Source: Carposina sasakii
Lineage: Eukaryota > Arthropoda > Insecta > Lepidoptera > Carposinidae
Direction of reading: 5' to 3'
Length of the DNA stretch: 64,000 nucleotides
Assembly (NCBI GenBank): GCA_014607495.2
Contig: CP053172.1
Location: 9,810,888-9,874,887 of the forward strand
The position numbers and the translations under genes were made by a program. The notes under the pieces are model-generated. The model saw only the letters and a program-made list of their open reading frames with translations, made no database searches and was not told the origin of the DNA. How positions within the stretch are numbered: the stretch's first letter is position 1; the number at the start of each line of letters is the position of its first letter. Below, piece after piece: positions 1-9,896 of this stretch.

Positions 1-1
1 A

Positions 2-78
2 CCGGGTTGCTTCAAGATAGGTAACACGGCCGGTATGATAGATAACATCGTAGACAGCAAACTGTACCGCGCTGGCAG
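2..78 (+). CDS. ATPCL: ATP-citrate lyase exon (first in window, partial)
   Basis: This exon encodes [20 protein letters not shown] and LYRAG and ends in phase 2 at a GTAAAT donor (79). It is in the CoA-ligase-like half of the protein. The exon start lies to the left of the window. Confidence 0.93.
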
Positions 79-3000
79 GTAAATACATAGATTAATAAAT
101 ATTCACACACTACACAACACATTAACCTAGCCCAACATTAAGATCCCTAAGGTCTTGTGTCGTGGGTACTAAGCAGCGGTATATAAATACATAGATAAGT
201 ATAGAAACATCCATGACTCGGAAACAAACATCGATGTTCATCATATGAATATTTGCACCTACCGGGAATCGTATCGTATTGATCGCTGTCTGTACATGGA
301 AGATATATAAGAAAAAATATTATAGAATACTCGTATGTACCTTTATCAACGTAATAGTACCGAAATCAATGATTTTTGAAATTTTTGTCTGATTATTTGT
401 CGGTTTACATTGGACTATTCCGAAATCAAAAACTAGATAAATAATCTACATATGTTTCGCCAACAACCGTGGCATCCTCAGGATTATAGAAATTAGTAAA
501 TTAGTAAACCACAATTTTTTTTTCTCTATTGTCGGTTTGTCTGTGCGTTTGTGCACGCTAATCTCAGAAACGGCTGAACCGATTTCGATGCAGTTTTCAG
601 GGATATATTGTGACAGGTCCCACTTAACATATAGGCTACTTTTTATCCCGGAAAATTTCGTTATTTTGTTTTTTTTTTCTGTAGTCCACGCGGACGGAGT
701 CGCGGGCGTCCACTAGTAGTAAACTAGAACTAGTAGGAACTGATGCGGGATTAAAAAAAATATATATATACTAGTGACGCAGTGTACTCTAGAAAAAACA
801 AAAGTCGAAATTGTACGGGACAAAAATATTTTCCTAGGACAAATTGTAGCCTATGTGTTATTCGGACATGTAAGCTTTATTATGGTGAAGTTCCATCAAA
901 ATCCATTCAGAAGGTTTTGTGTGAAAGAGCTTGCTTAGAAACTTTCGCGTTTATAATATTAGTAGGATAGTATATTTAAATAGCTACTTTATATTCCAGC
1001 ATAGCCTACGTGTCCCGTTCGGGCGGTATGAGTAACGAGCTGAACAACATCATATCCAAGGAGGCGGACGGAGTCTGTGAAGGTGTCGCTATCGGCGGTG
1101 ACAAGTATCCGGGGACTACGTTCATTGATCACTTACTTAGGTAAGTAGGCAAATAATACTATTTATTATAAATGTGTTTTATGAACTGAAAAAAATGTTC
1201 ACCCGAGTAGGACTCGAACCACGACCTCTCGCATTCCGTGCTGTGCTCTAACCAACTGAGCTACCGGGTCAATTAACTCGGATGACGAATTTGACCATCT
1301 CTTTTAAACTTTTTATTCCTTACATAAATAATACTATCAAATCAAATCAAAATCAAAATTTCTTTATTTGCAACTATATTGCTTTTGTGGTGAAAACGTT
1401 GATTAGATTCTAGAATACTAAGTTGTGTCTGCCAGATAAATAAGAGAATTGGCCGCGTGGTGTCGGCAGAGTAGAATTCGTACCACCCCATGTCTGCCCG
1501 TAGGTATCGTACGAGGCGATTAAGGGTTTCCGGGAGGTGGGCAGCAGCGCCTCCCGTGTTGACAACATAGTTCGAAATACAAACTGCGGTCACCAACCCG
1601 CCTGCCCAGCTTGGTGACTAGGGGAGGTCCTGGGGGAGGCCTACGTCCAGCAGTGGACTGCAATAGGCTGATGATGATGATGAATGGTCAAGTCTGTTGA
1701 AATATTTAATGGGATTGTTTGCTGGGGTCAGCTAGTGATTATATAATGATTATAAAATTACGTGTTGGTACGAAATAATAAACGAGCAATGTATATTCTA
1801 TCTGTATGTACATACAGGTGAACAGGTGATAGATACATGAAAAACCATAACGGTGTTATTACAAAAGAACGCCTAAAGTTAGACTTGATTTAAATATGGC
1901 GTTTGTCAGAAAATCGTATGGAATATCTGCCAAATTTAGGGCACGTTTAGGTTAAACAATGTTTAATTATTTTTTTTGTAATAACACGGTAAATGTATAT
2001 TTTCTTAGGATGTATCAAAACAGCAAGCAATTTAAATCTCCTGGATAAGTATAAAAACAGCAATGTACTATATAGGTAGAAAACTTCCCGTATAGATAAG
2101 TATAAAAACAGCAACGTATATTCCCAAACATGCAATAAAAACAGCAATGTATTGCAGGTACGAGGCGGATCCGAACGTGAAAATGATCGTACTCTTAGGA
2201 GAAGTGGGGGGAGTGGAAGAATACCACGTCTGCAAAGCTATCAGAGATGGAGTCATTAAGAAACCTATGGTCGCATGGTGTATAGGAACATGCTCGGGTA
2301 AGGGCACTTATTGGTATCAATAAAGTTTCCCTCAAGTGATATTTTAATGGAAATGTTATGTCGTTTTTTCTCCCGATTGCAGCAGATGGGGGGTTATGTT
2401 TTTGTATGTATATTTCTTTGGCACACTCTGGAGACTAAACGGCCTGTCACATTTGAGCTTGACAGGTATACAGGATGATTTTTGGTCGTCAACGTTCCCG
2501 AATACTACGGAATCTCCTCATCATCACGATCATTTTTCTCCATGGAAGCATACCTGGGAAGTGTCTGGTTCCCAAGATATTAGGGTCCAAAGTTGAGTGA
2601 ATAGACTGCGTTTTTCTGCATAAAAGCACATAGAAGCGCGTAGCAATAATTTTTTCACGAGAAATAATTACTACCTATCTGTCTATGATAAAACTAGCAT
2701 AATCACTGGGCACTATAAATTTCGCCCGATCAAGAAAAACATTTTTTTTTATTTACTTCGTTTCACAGCGTGTTTTTTGGCATAAACTTACTTGATTATA
2801 TTTTGATGTATAGAGTACGTACCCTTCGTTAAGGGTGGCGACCAAAAAACAGCCTGTATGTTCGACTTATTCGTGAGAGTGAGACTGGGTCAAAAAATTT
2901 AACGCAGTCGCAGTTAAGTTTTATAGCAATTTTATAAACTAAATGCCGTACAATAATACATAGATTAACTCACACACATTTTGCTAGAATTTAGATTTAG

Positions 3001-6000
3001 GTGTTTGTGCCCTATTTCCAGATATGTTCACCTCGGAAGTACAGTTCGGTCACGCGGGATCTCTTGCGGGATCAGCTCTAGAGAAGGCGGTCGCTAAAAA
3101 CGCGGGACTCAGGAAATATGGCGCCACCGTACCTGAGAGCTTTGACAGTTTGGGAGCTGCTATTAAACAGGTAGGAGTCCGTTTTACTGTTTCTGAACTA
3201 CATGAACTAATTGACCTTGAAAATCATCTAAATAAAAAGTAAATAAAAATAAATAATAAAAAGTCGATAGTACAATAAATTTTGAAACTCTATACTATTG
3301 ACAGTATTGTTGTCTATCGATAAATATTGTATTGAAGAAGCTATTGATACTGTTTAGGGATTTAGGGGGTCGCGTCGCGTCAGAGGGAAAATAGAAGTAA
3401 TGTCAAAGAGAGTTACCTGTGTGTTTTCTCTTCTTTCTTCTTCCGCGCGGAATTTATCGTGGGGTTTAGGTTCACAGTTCACTATAGTCCACTTTTAGGG
3501 TAAGGGCACTCTTATTGGGTAGACTGACTTACACGAAAATTCACTTGCCGAGACGCGAGGTCGGTACCGCGGTGGTTGGGCACAACTGGCAGATGCAGGG
3601 CGAGGGGGAAACACGTGGTCAGCGTCCGTGGCGAGGAAAAGAGATAGGACGATTAGAAGAGGGAGAAACAAAATAGTTTTAACAGATACTATCGACATGC
3701 CTATCGATACTATAGGATTTACCTCAACTATCGATCGGCAACACTAGTCCATTTCATAGAGCAACTTTTATGCCTGATTTCCGATGGACTCTAAAAATTA
3801 CAATTTATTCCATGTTTTATTTTTAGGTGTACCAAAAACTGGTTGCCGCCGGTAAAATCATCGTCAAAGAGGAGGTAGATCCTCCTAAGGTGCCCATGGA
3901 CTATGACTGGGCTAGGGTAAGCTATATCTATATATTTTTACTAGCACATAGGTACTTGAAAATGTTTTTACATAAAATTCTTATATTTATCGCTATATTC
4001 ATGCCCGTAAATGTGTCATTTTATTATGACCTGTTTTTAAAATGTGCTTAATAATATATTTCTCATTATGCTGCACCGTTTCGAAAATGGCTCAAAATCT
4101 TTTTCCCATAATGTCCATGTCGTCATAAGGCGTCATTCCCAAAATAACTCGCGAATATTTATTTCCTATATGTCACATAGCTCGTTCTGAAAATGTCTCG
4201 TAAAAAAACCACTTCCTATAATGTCCCGTCCCCAAAATGTCACGTAAATAAATGACTCGTAAACGATTTATTTCTGATATCATAATGATCCACTTCCAAA
4301 TTATCTCGCAAGTATCTATTTCTCATAATGTCACATTCCCAAAATGTCTCGTAATTTTTTATTCCACATAATGTGTCATTCCCGAAATGTCACGTAAATA
4401 TCTATTTCTCATATTGAGCCCATTCTCACAACGTCTCCAAACCCAAAATTCCACAATAACGTCGCCTCTTCACCACAGAAACTGGGCATCATCCGCAAAC
4501 CGGCCGCCTTCATAAGCACCATCTGCGACGAGCGAGGCCACGAGCTTAGCTACTGCGGTGTGCCCATCACACAGGTCTTAGAGAGACAGCTGGGTGTCGG
4601 GGGTACGATCAGCTTGCTGTGGTGAGTGTCCAAGTGTCTGGCCCCTTCATCTGGAGCCACGAGCTTATTGTAGAACACGTCATGTTACAAAACAGCGAGG
4701 CATTTTAACATATAATAAAATTGTAACGGATCGATGTTTGTGCACGCTAATCTCAGAAACGGCTGGACCGATTTCGATTCAGTTTTCAGAAATATAGGGA
4801 AAATATTCTTATCCCGGATAATTTCGACTTTTTGTTTTTTTCTGCAGTCCACGCGGACGGATTCGCGGGCGTCCAATAGTATTGAATGTACCACTTTTTT
4901 AACAAAAGCAGTTATAAGAAACATTATGAATGAATGAATGAATGAATGAATGAATGAAAAGCTTTATTTGAGACAAAACATAACAAAGAATAAAATAAAA
5001 TATTTACATTAGAGGAAATATTCTGTCACAAACTCGGTCCCACCTCAGCTTACTGGTGGCTGTAACCAACCAGCGCTGGTCTTCTGTTGGTACCGATAGT
5101 GACGTCATGCATGTCTACTAAGCAAAATATAAATATAAAATAACAATTAAAATTAGCACACCCATGCTTGTAAGATATGAGTGACGTTTAACAAACAAAG
5201 TAATACTTATCTATGTATTTATATACCGTTACTTAGTACCCACGACACAAGACCTTAGGGATCTTTATGTGGGACTAGGTTAATGTGTTGTGTAGTGTGT
5301 GAATATTATATTATATGTCGTATGTATATAAAAATAAAAAAAATAAAATAAAAAAAGTGAAAAATATAAATAATAGTACAACATAACTTCCAAAAGAGCG
5401 GTACACCCTATCTGTATTTTACTCTGCTTAATCCCCCAATAGTGTGTGCGGGACAGCCTGGTTGTTGTATGGTGGACTGTCTCGCCAAGATGTCGATTTA
5501 GTGGACTGTACATTATGTGGAATAGGGCGCACTTGGTATAATATAGGAGAGTCAAGAAAAACACAATATTAGAACTTCACTTGTATTGTGCACATACAAC
5601 TAATAGAAATATAGGAAAATACAGAATTAAAGCATGTGTCCTTATACGAAGCTAAGCTAGGACTTACCTAGACCTAGGCGCAGTTTTTAAATGTAATTTT
5701 ATATGTTGCGGCTAAACAAATACCGATACGGTTTAGGTTCCAGCGCGAGCTTCCCGAATGGGCGAGCAAGTTCTTCGAGCTAGTTCTCATAGTGACGGCG
5801 GACCACGGACCCGCTGTGTCGGGCGCACACAACACTATGGTCACCGCGCGGGCTGGCAAGGATCTTATCTCTTCTGTTGTCAGCGGGCTGCTTACTATTG
5901 TAAGTATTATGAAATTATTAATAAAGAAAATGGAAAAAATTCTTCACCCGAGTGGGAATCGAATCCGCGACCGCTGAAAACCGTGCCAGCCGCTCTAATC

Positions 6001-9000
6001 ACTGAGCCACCGGGTCAATTACTCGGATGACGAATCTTACCATATCTTTTCTAAATTACATATTGGCAACGTTATTCTTCATATAGCTATACACTAGCCA
6101 TTGTGAGTATTGTTTAAACATTTCCACGAAGAGGTGTGTTAGGACTAGGGTTGCCAACCGTCCCGAGTGGCACGGGACGTCCCGTTTTCAGAGGCTGAAA
6201 TTGCGGTCCGTTATACTTGTCTGCGGGACGGTAAATGTCCCGCTTTTAGGCAAATGTGCTTCGAATGATTTATTAAATAGATTCCCTTGACACTCACCTA
6301 AAATATTGATTGGTTGTTGAATATTCATCAATGAATAATGACGAACATGTATTTGTATGTAGTTTTAATGGCGCGTGGTGCTGGCAGAGTAGAGTTTGTA
6401 CCACCCCTGCCTGCCCGTGGGTATCGTACGAGGTGATTCAAAGTTTCCGGGAGGTGGGCAGCAGCGCCTCCCGTTTTGACAACATAGTCCGAAAATCACA
6501 CTGCGGTCACCAATCCGCCTGCCCAGCGTGGTGACTATGGGCAAAACCCCCCTGTGGCAGTAGTCTTGTGCCGTGCCCTGGAGGAGGCCTACGTCCAGCA
6601 GTGGACTGCGATAGGCTGATGATGATGATGATGATGATACTTGTTATCACTGGTGAATCGCATCACCATCGATGGATAGTTTACAATTAGTTGAATCGAA
6701 AGTTCCAAGCGTTCTTTTCTCTTGCCGCGCTGTTCCCTAATAAGGTCCTATTGTAATACGTACTTACATTATTTAATTTAATTACATTATACAGGGTGTA
6801 ACAAAAAGGGTATGTTAAGCGAAAAGCTACGTAAATAGCCCACTGTAGAGAACCTATCCACAAAATTTGAGACTCGAAATCACATGTTTATTTTTTTTCT
6901 GATAGTATGGAGAATTTTTAAATATCTCAGGAATTTTCATACAATCTTGAAAAATAAACATGTGATTTCGAGTCTCAAATTTTGTGGATAGGTTCTCTAC
7001 AGTGGGCTATTTACGTAGCTTTTCGCTTAACATACCCTTTTTGTTACATCCTGTATAATGTTATTTTAACGCTATTAGCTAAGGCTTCCTTTTGAGGATT
7101 CATCAATAATTTAATAAAACGTACATCTTAGCATATATGTAGTTTTTTTTTTATAATTAAATTATTCCATAATTAACACATCGCTATTTGGTGTGTAAAT
7201 GTAAACACAGCAGTTTGTATATGTACACTATACAGGATGTTTTTTTGTGGCCACCTTTAACGAAGGGTACGTATTCTATACATGAAATAAAGTAAGTTTA
7301 TGCCAAAAAAAATGCTGGGAAAAAAAAAATTTTTTTGAAAAAAAAAATTAAATTCCTTGATCGTGCGAAATTTATAGTGTCTAGTGTTAATGTTAGTTTT
7401 TTTATAGACAGATATCAATTATTTTTCGTGAAAAAATCCTGCTATTCGCGTCTATGTGCATTTATGCAGAAAAACGCAGTCTATTTACTCAACTTTGGAC
7501 CCTAATATTTTGGAAACCAGACACTTCCCAGGTATGCTTCCATGGAGAAAAATAATCGTGATGATGAGGAGATTCCGTAGTTTTCGGGAACGTTGACGAC
7601 CAAAAATCTATATAATATTGTTGTATAACAGGGCGATCGTTTCGGAGGCGCGTTAGACCGCGCGGCGGCAGACTTCTGCGCGGCGTACGACAGGGGACAA
7701 CACCCACAGGAGTTCGTCAACGAGAAACGAGCCAAGGGTGAACTTATCATGGGCATTGGACACAGGTTAGCAAATAAAAATTATAAAGGAATATTCCGAT
7801 TTGTCCCCGTTGTGTGACAGAGCTGACTTGACCGGAAAATCGGAGGAAAATGTTTGATCTGTCACACTGTTATGAAAAGTGCGACAGATCAGACTTTTTC
7901 CGGTCTGTCACTGTGAGATATGCAAAAAATCTCTCAAAATTAGCCCCCTAGCTAATTTTGAGAGATTTTTTGCATATCTCATATTTAATCTTCAATTGTT
8001 TTCATACAAAATTTCTAATAAGGAATAAAAAAATCTGAGATTCTGTTTGATCTCTCGTATTGAAATCGGCCGTTAGTGACTTAAACATAGAGGAATTACA
8101 ATGTCGTTTCGAGAATTAGATTTTTCGGTGCCTCATAAATAGATGTAATGTACCTTACTAATATATTGTATGTACCAATCGACGTCTAATGCGTGCGTTA
8201 TTTTAACTAATCGTCAAACGTGCGTGCGTTTTTTATCGTTTATTTGCACAAAAATCATACCTACACATGTTATGTGTAGTAAACTCGCTGTCACTAACTA
8301 TATACCCCCTTTATTCTCAGAGTGAAATCAATAAACAATCCAGACTCGCGAGTGCGTGAACTAAAAGCGTACGTGACGTCACGCTGGCCCGCCTGGCCGG
8401 TCACGCGATACGCTCTCGACGTGGAAGCGATCACTACGAGGAAGAAGCCCAATCTCATCCTCAATGTCGATGGAATCGTCGCAGCCGCTATGGTGGATAT
8501 GTTCCGGCATTGCCAGCTGTTTACGCAGTAAGTTTTATATTTTTGTGTTTTACTAAACTCATCGCAAACAAAAAAGGCCCGTTTTGACATTTGTCTTCTT
8601 CGCAACCTAACTAGTGATGTAACTTACATAGGACTTAATACTCGATACTCACGATAAATCGATTCAAGTTTGCATGAGTATTTTGTCTGCATGAATATGT
8701 ATTGTAAAGTGCATTGGATTAAAGTTCTGATTTGAAAATATATCATTTTAGGCCAAAGTTTACATCGATCATCGTAATAAACAGTTTGTGTGGATGGATG
8801 AATTTTTGTTACTCTTTAACGCAGTAACAGCTTGACGGATCAGGCTGAAATCTAGATCAGAGAAAGGTTATAGTCTGAAATAACATTTAGGCTACTGTTT
8901 ATCCTATTAGCTAGTTTTCTATATAAATATCTTGATCGATTTATTTTTTTACTTAACCGATTATTAATATTCTGTGGACAATATGAAAAAATCGTATGCA

Positions 9001-9607
9001 CAGCACTTAGCCGAGTGGGCGGTACCCATCAATAAAAAATGTAATTACAGTCGGAACATTTCGATCAGTAAAAACCTAGAAATATTTATTGACGTGAACT
9101 GTCAAAACGGGCCTTTTATTCTGCGATTAGTATAGTCATTATCATCGTCTTCCTGCCCATCATTAAAGGAGTCGTCGGCGCAATATCGCCTTTTTGCAAG
9201 AACAACGTGGTAAAATACTATTTTGTTCACGTTGTTCTTGTAAAGAGGCGATATATTTTTGTACAACTCTGGCTACCCCATTTTGCCAATACCGCCGTGA
9301 GATGTATTTTTTTATAAGATGGCTTATTGCAGTCCACTGCTGGACGTAGGCCCCCCCAGGGTACGCCACAAGACTGCCGTAGGGGGTATTTGCTCATAGT
9401 CACCACGCTATTTTACTAAATTAAAATAAAAACTTAATTTCCAGGGAGGAAGGAAACAACTACATAAAAATGGGCTCAATCAACGCCCTATTCGTTCTCG
9501 GCCGTACCATTGGTTTAGTAGGTCACTACCTCGACCAGAAGAGGATGAAACAACCCCTTTACCGTCACCCATGGGACGATATCACCTACATGTCTCCCCT
9601 CAACTAA
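2..9607 (+). CDS. ATPCL: ATP-citrate lyase, C-terminal 468 residues (10 exons; 5' part outside the window)
   Basis: The enzyme makes cytosolic acetyl-CoA and oxaloacetate from citrate, CoA and ATP, feeding fatty-acid and sterol synthesis and protein acetylation. Exons 2-78, 1000-1140, 2158-2297, 3022-3170, 3827-3916, 4479-4621, 5737-5899, 7632-7765, 8321-8527 and 9445-9607 join in one frame (1,407 nt including the stop). The order of motifs matches animal ATP-citrate lyase: [76 protein letters not shown] and [17 protein letters not shown]. The phospho-histidine corresponding to human His760 is codon 3051-3053. The citryl-CoA lyase residues corresponding to human His900 and Asp1026 are codons 7761-7763 and 8469-8471. 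The human protein from the same point to its end is about 466 residues, so nothing is missing here. No stop or frameshift is seen. The symbol follows the Drosophila name. Confidence 0.97.
79..999. other. ATP-citrate lyase intron with two dispersed repeats
   Basis: The intron holds a minus-oriented copy of the ~100-bp GACACAAGACCTTAGGGATC repeat (about 100-215) and a minus-oriented copy of the CCGCGACTCCGTCCGCGTGG repeat (about 281-716). The rest is unremarkable AT-rich DNA. Confidence 0.6.
281..716 (-). repeat. Dispersed repeat with terminus GGACGCCCGCGACTCCGTCC
   Basis: The copy reads GATCGCTGTCTGTACATGG at one end and GGACGGAGTCGCGGGCGTCC at the other. The same order recurs at 30686-30990 and 63228-63595 in the opposite orientation, with partial copies elsewhere. 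I see no coding capacity or terminal inverted repeat. It could be a Helitron-like or LINE-derived family. Confidence 0.7.
1000..1140 (+). CDS. ATPCL: ATP-citrate lyase exon
   Basis: The acceptor is TTCCAG and the donor GTAAGT. The exon encodes [18 protein letters not shown] onward to GTTFIDHLL. It joins phase 2 on both sides without a break. Confidence 0.95.
1195..1320 (-). mobile_element. tRNA-derived SINE, copy 1
   Basis: The minus strand reads GACCCGGTAGCTCAGTTGGT (A box) and a B box with one base deleted. The surrounding sequence CTCGGATGACGAAT is shared with copies at 5905-6075, 21355-21480 and 26435-26635. The copy is degenerate. Confidence 0.75.
1451..1682 (+). mobile_element. SINE-like element with GAT tail (family A), copy 1
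   Basis: The element starts GGCCGCGTGGTGTCGGCAGA and ends with CCAGCAGTGGACTGCAATAG then (ATG)n. This copy has an internal deletion before the tail. It lies in an ATP-citrate lyase intron. Confidence 0.8.
2158..2297 (+). CDS. ATPCL: ATP-citrate lyase exon
   Basis: The acceptor is ATTGCAG and the donor GTAAGG. The exon encodes [18 protein letters not shown] and [14 protein letters not shown] mariner-like MITE begins 173 bp past the donor. Confidence 0.95.
2471..2856 (+). mobile_element. Mariner-like MITE (family E), complete copy
   Basis: The element is bounded by CAGGATGATTTTTGGTCG and an inverted CGACCAAAAAACAGCCTG, with TA on each side as the target duplication. It is 386 bp without coding capacity. 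Related copies are at 7233-7606, 34628-34903 and 45328-45679. Confidence 0.8.
3022..3170 (+). CDS. ATPCL: ATP-citrate lyase exon with catalytic histidine
   Basis: The exon encodes [16 protein letters not shown] and continues to GAAIKQ. The histidine of FGHAG (3051-3053) aligns with the residue phosphorylated during catalysis in the human enzyme. The acceptor is TTTCCAG and the donor GTAGGA. Reading on into the intron gives a stop at 3240, which confirms that the exon ends at the splice site. Confidence 0.96.
3340..3720 (+). repeat. Dispersed repeat (family K), compact copy
   Basis: It includes GGGTCGCGTCGCGTCAGAG, TTCTTCCGCGCGGAATT and GAGGAAAAGAGATAGGACGA. The reverse complement of the same parts occurs at 24690-24525 and 23830-23617, where a LINE fragment splits them. 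It lies in an ATP-citrate lyase intron. Confidence 0.65.
3827..3916 (+). CDS. ATPCL: ATP-citrate lyase exon
   Basis: This 30-codon, phase-0 exon encodes [16 protein letters not shown] and PMDYDWAR, the linker between the two catalytic halves. The acceptor is TTTTTAG and the donor GTAAGC. Confidence 0.95.
4079..4440 (+). repeat. Degenerate minisatellite, about 8 units of about 43 bp
   Basis: Units begin near TTCCCAAAATGTCTCGTAA and end near TTTCTCATAATGTCAC. Starts are visible near 4079, 4136, 4185, 4229, 4294, 4336 and 4379, with indels between them. The array fills most of the intron between two ATP-citrate lyase exons and I see no copy elsewhere in the window. Confidence 0.75.
4479..4621 (+). 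CDS. ATPCL: ATP-citrate lyase exon
   Basis: The exon encodes [20 protein letters not shown] and ends [11 protein letters not shown], with the tryptophan codon split at the GTGAGT donor. It opens the citryl-CoA lyase half. The upstream intron holds the 43-bp degenerate repeat. Confidence 0.95.
4722..4880 (-). repeat. Partial copy of the CCGCGACTCCGTCCGCGTGG repeat
   Basis: GTGCACGCTAATCTCAGAAA and CCACGCGGACGGATTCGCGG are shared with the copy at 281-716. It sits just past an ATP-citrate lyase donor. Confidence 0.7.
4923..5125. repeat. (GAAT)n microsatellite with adjacent repeat
   Basis: About nine GAAT units (4923-4957) run into AAAGCTTTATTTGAGACAAA, probably the tail of a retroelement in minus orientation. 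The remainder to about 5125 has no coding content. Confidence 0.6.
5195..5306 (+). repeat. Dispersed ~100-bp repeat (family J)
   Basis: GACACAAGACCTTAGGGATC and GGTTAATGTGTTGTGTAGTG are shared, in one orientation or the other, with about 100-215, 38128-38205 and 45240-45318. It probably marks the 3' end of a retroelement. Confidence 0.6.
5737..5899 (+). CDS. ATPCL: ATP-citrate lyase exon
   Basis: The acceptor chosen is GGTTTAG at 5736, not the later TTCCAG, because only this choice restores the family sequence WFQRELPEW. The exon encodes [14 protein letters not shown] and [11 protein letters not shown], a citrate-synthase-fold motif. The donor is GTAAGT. Confidence 0.95.
5905..6075 (-). mobile_element. 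tRNA-derived SINE, copy 2
   Basis: On the minus strand it reads GACCCGGTGGCTCAGTGATT and GGATTCGATTCCCACTCGGG, an A/B-box pair. It shares its flanks with the other SINE copies. The anticodon part is eroded. Confidence 0.75.
6370..6638 (+). mobile_element. SINE-like element with GAT tail (family A), copy 2
   Basis: This is a near-complete copy from GGCGCGTGGTGCTGGCAGAG to an (ATG)n tail. It contains CGTACGAGGTGATTCAAAG and GGAGGAGGCCTACGTCCAGC. It lies in an ATP-citrate lyase intron. Confidence 0.85.
6792..7053. mobile_element. Mariner-like foldback MITE (family B), copy 1
   Basis: Ends are CAGGGTGTAACAAAAAGGGT and an inverted equivalent, with TA on both sides. Two arms of about 100 bp are near-perfect complements around a roughly 60-bp core. 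The transcript would fold into a long hairpin. Confidence 0.88.
7233..7606 (-). mobile_element. Mariner-like MITE (family E), copy next to a splice acceptor
   Basis: The outer end CAGGATGTTTTTTTGTGG and the inner CGTTGACGACCAAAAATCTA match the family. The right terminus is eroded. It ends about 25 bp before the acceptor of the ATP-citrate lyase exon at 7632. Confidence 0.8.
7632..7765 (+). CDS. ATPCL: ATP-citrate lyase exon
   Basis: The exon encodes [15 protein letters not shown] and [10 protein letters not shown]. The histidine at 7761-7763 aligns with human His900. A MITE copy (7233-7606) ends only about 25 bp before the acceptor. Confidence 0.95.
7915..7980. repeat. Perfect 30-bp inverted repeat with 6-nt loop
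   Basis: Arms 7915-7944 and 7951-7980 are exact complements, for example GAGATATGCAAAAAATCTCT against its reverse, around CCCCTA. It lies in an ATP-citrate lyase intron. Just left, 7800-7912 has a second weaker inverted segment with GATCTGTCAC motifs. Confidence 0.9.
8321..8527 (+). CDS. ATPCL: ATP-citrate lyase exon
   Basis: The exon encodes [25 protein letters not shown] and [11 protein letters not shown]. The aspartate at 8469-8471 aligns with human Asp1026 of the lyase active site. The donor is CA|GTAAGT. Confidence 0.95.
9183..9254. repeat. Inverted repeat, arms about 27 bp
   Basis: ATATCGCCTTTTTGCAAGAA and its near-complement TTCTTGTAAAGAGGCGATAT enclose a short loop. It lies in the last ATP-citrate lyase intron and overlaps no gene. 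Confidence 0.75.
9322..9410 (-). mobile_element. 3' fragment of SINE-like family A
   Basis: It carries TTGCAGTCCACTGCTGGACG and ATAGTCACCACGCT, the reverse of the family tail. The 5' part is missing, as expected from incomplete reverse transcription. Confidence 0.7.
9445..9607 (+). CDS. ATPCL: ATP-citrate lyase last exon with stop
   Basis: The exon encodes [33 protein letters not shown] and [15 protein letters not shown], then TAA at 9605-9607. The C-terminal tail differs from the human LPEHMSM, which is normal divergence at this end. Confidence 0.95.
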
Positions 9608-9861
9608 GGTACACTCTATTTGCAACCTAATATTGTCGATCGCCGTGAAATTTTAGTCTAAAATTTGTTTTCTTTTGACATTTTTTGACAATTGTCATTA
9701 TGTATTTAAATTTTGTTGTCTTGTGAAGTACAATTATTTATTTATTTAAATTTATGCTCCTGTATAGGTCTGTAAGGCCTGGATAATTTAAACTAAATAT
9801 AATGTTTGTTAAATGACGTGATATTGCAGTTCCAATCATTTTACGTTGATTATGTATAATT

Positions 9862-9896
9862 AATAAATTTTCGATGTCTTAAAGGCGTATAATAAA
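9862..9896 (+). terminator. Candidate poly(A) signals of ATP-citrate lyase
   Basis: AATAAA occurs at 9862-9867 and 9891-9896. The second is followed by GT/T-rich sequence (GCTGTAATG then a run of T), as a downstream element would be. AT-rich DNA makes chance hexamers common, so the real end could be further right. Confidence 0.35.

Noticed and set aside
4923..4957. (GAAT)n as a regulatory element
   Set aside because: It is a simple repeat joined to a retroelement tail and nothing else supports a function.
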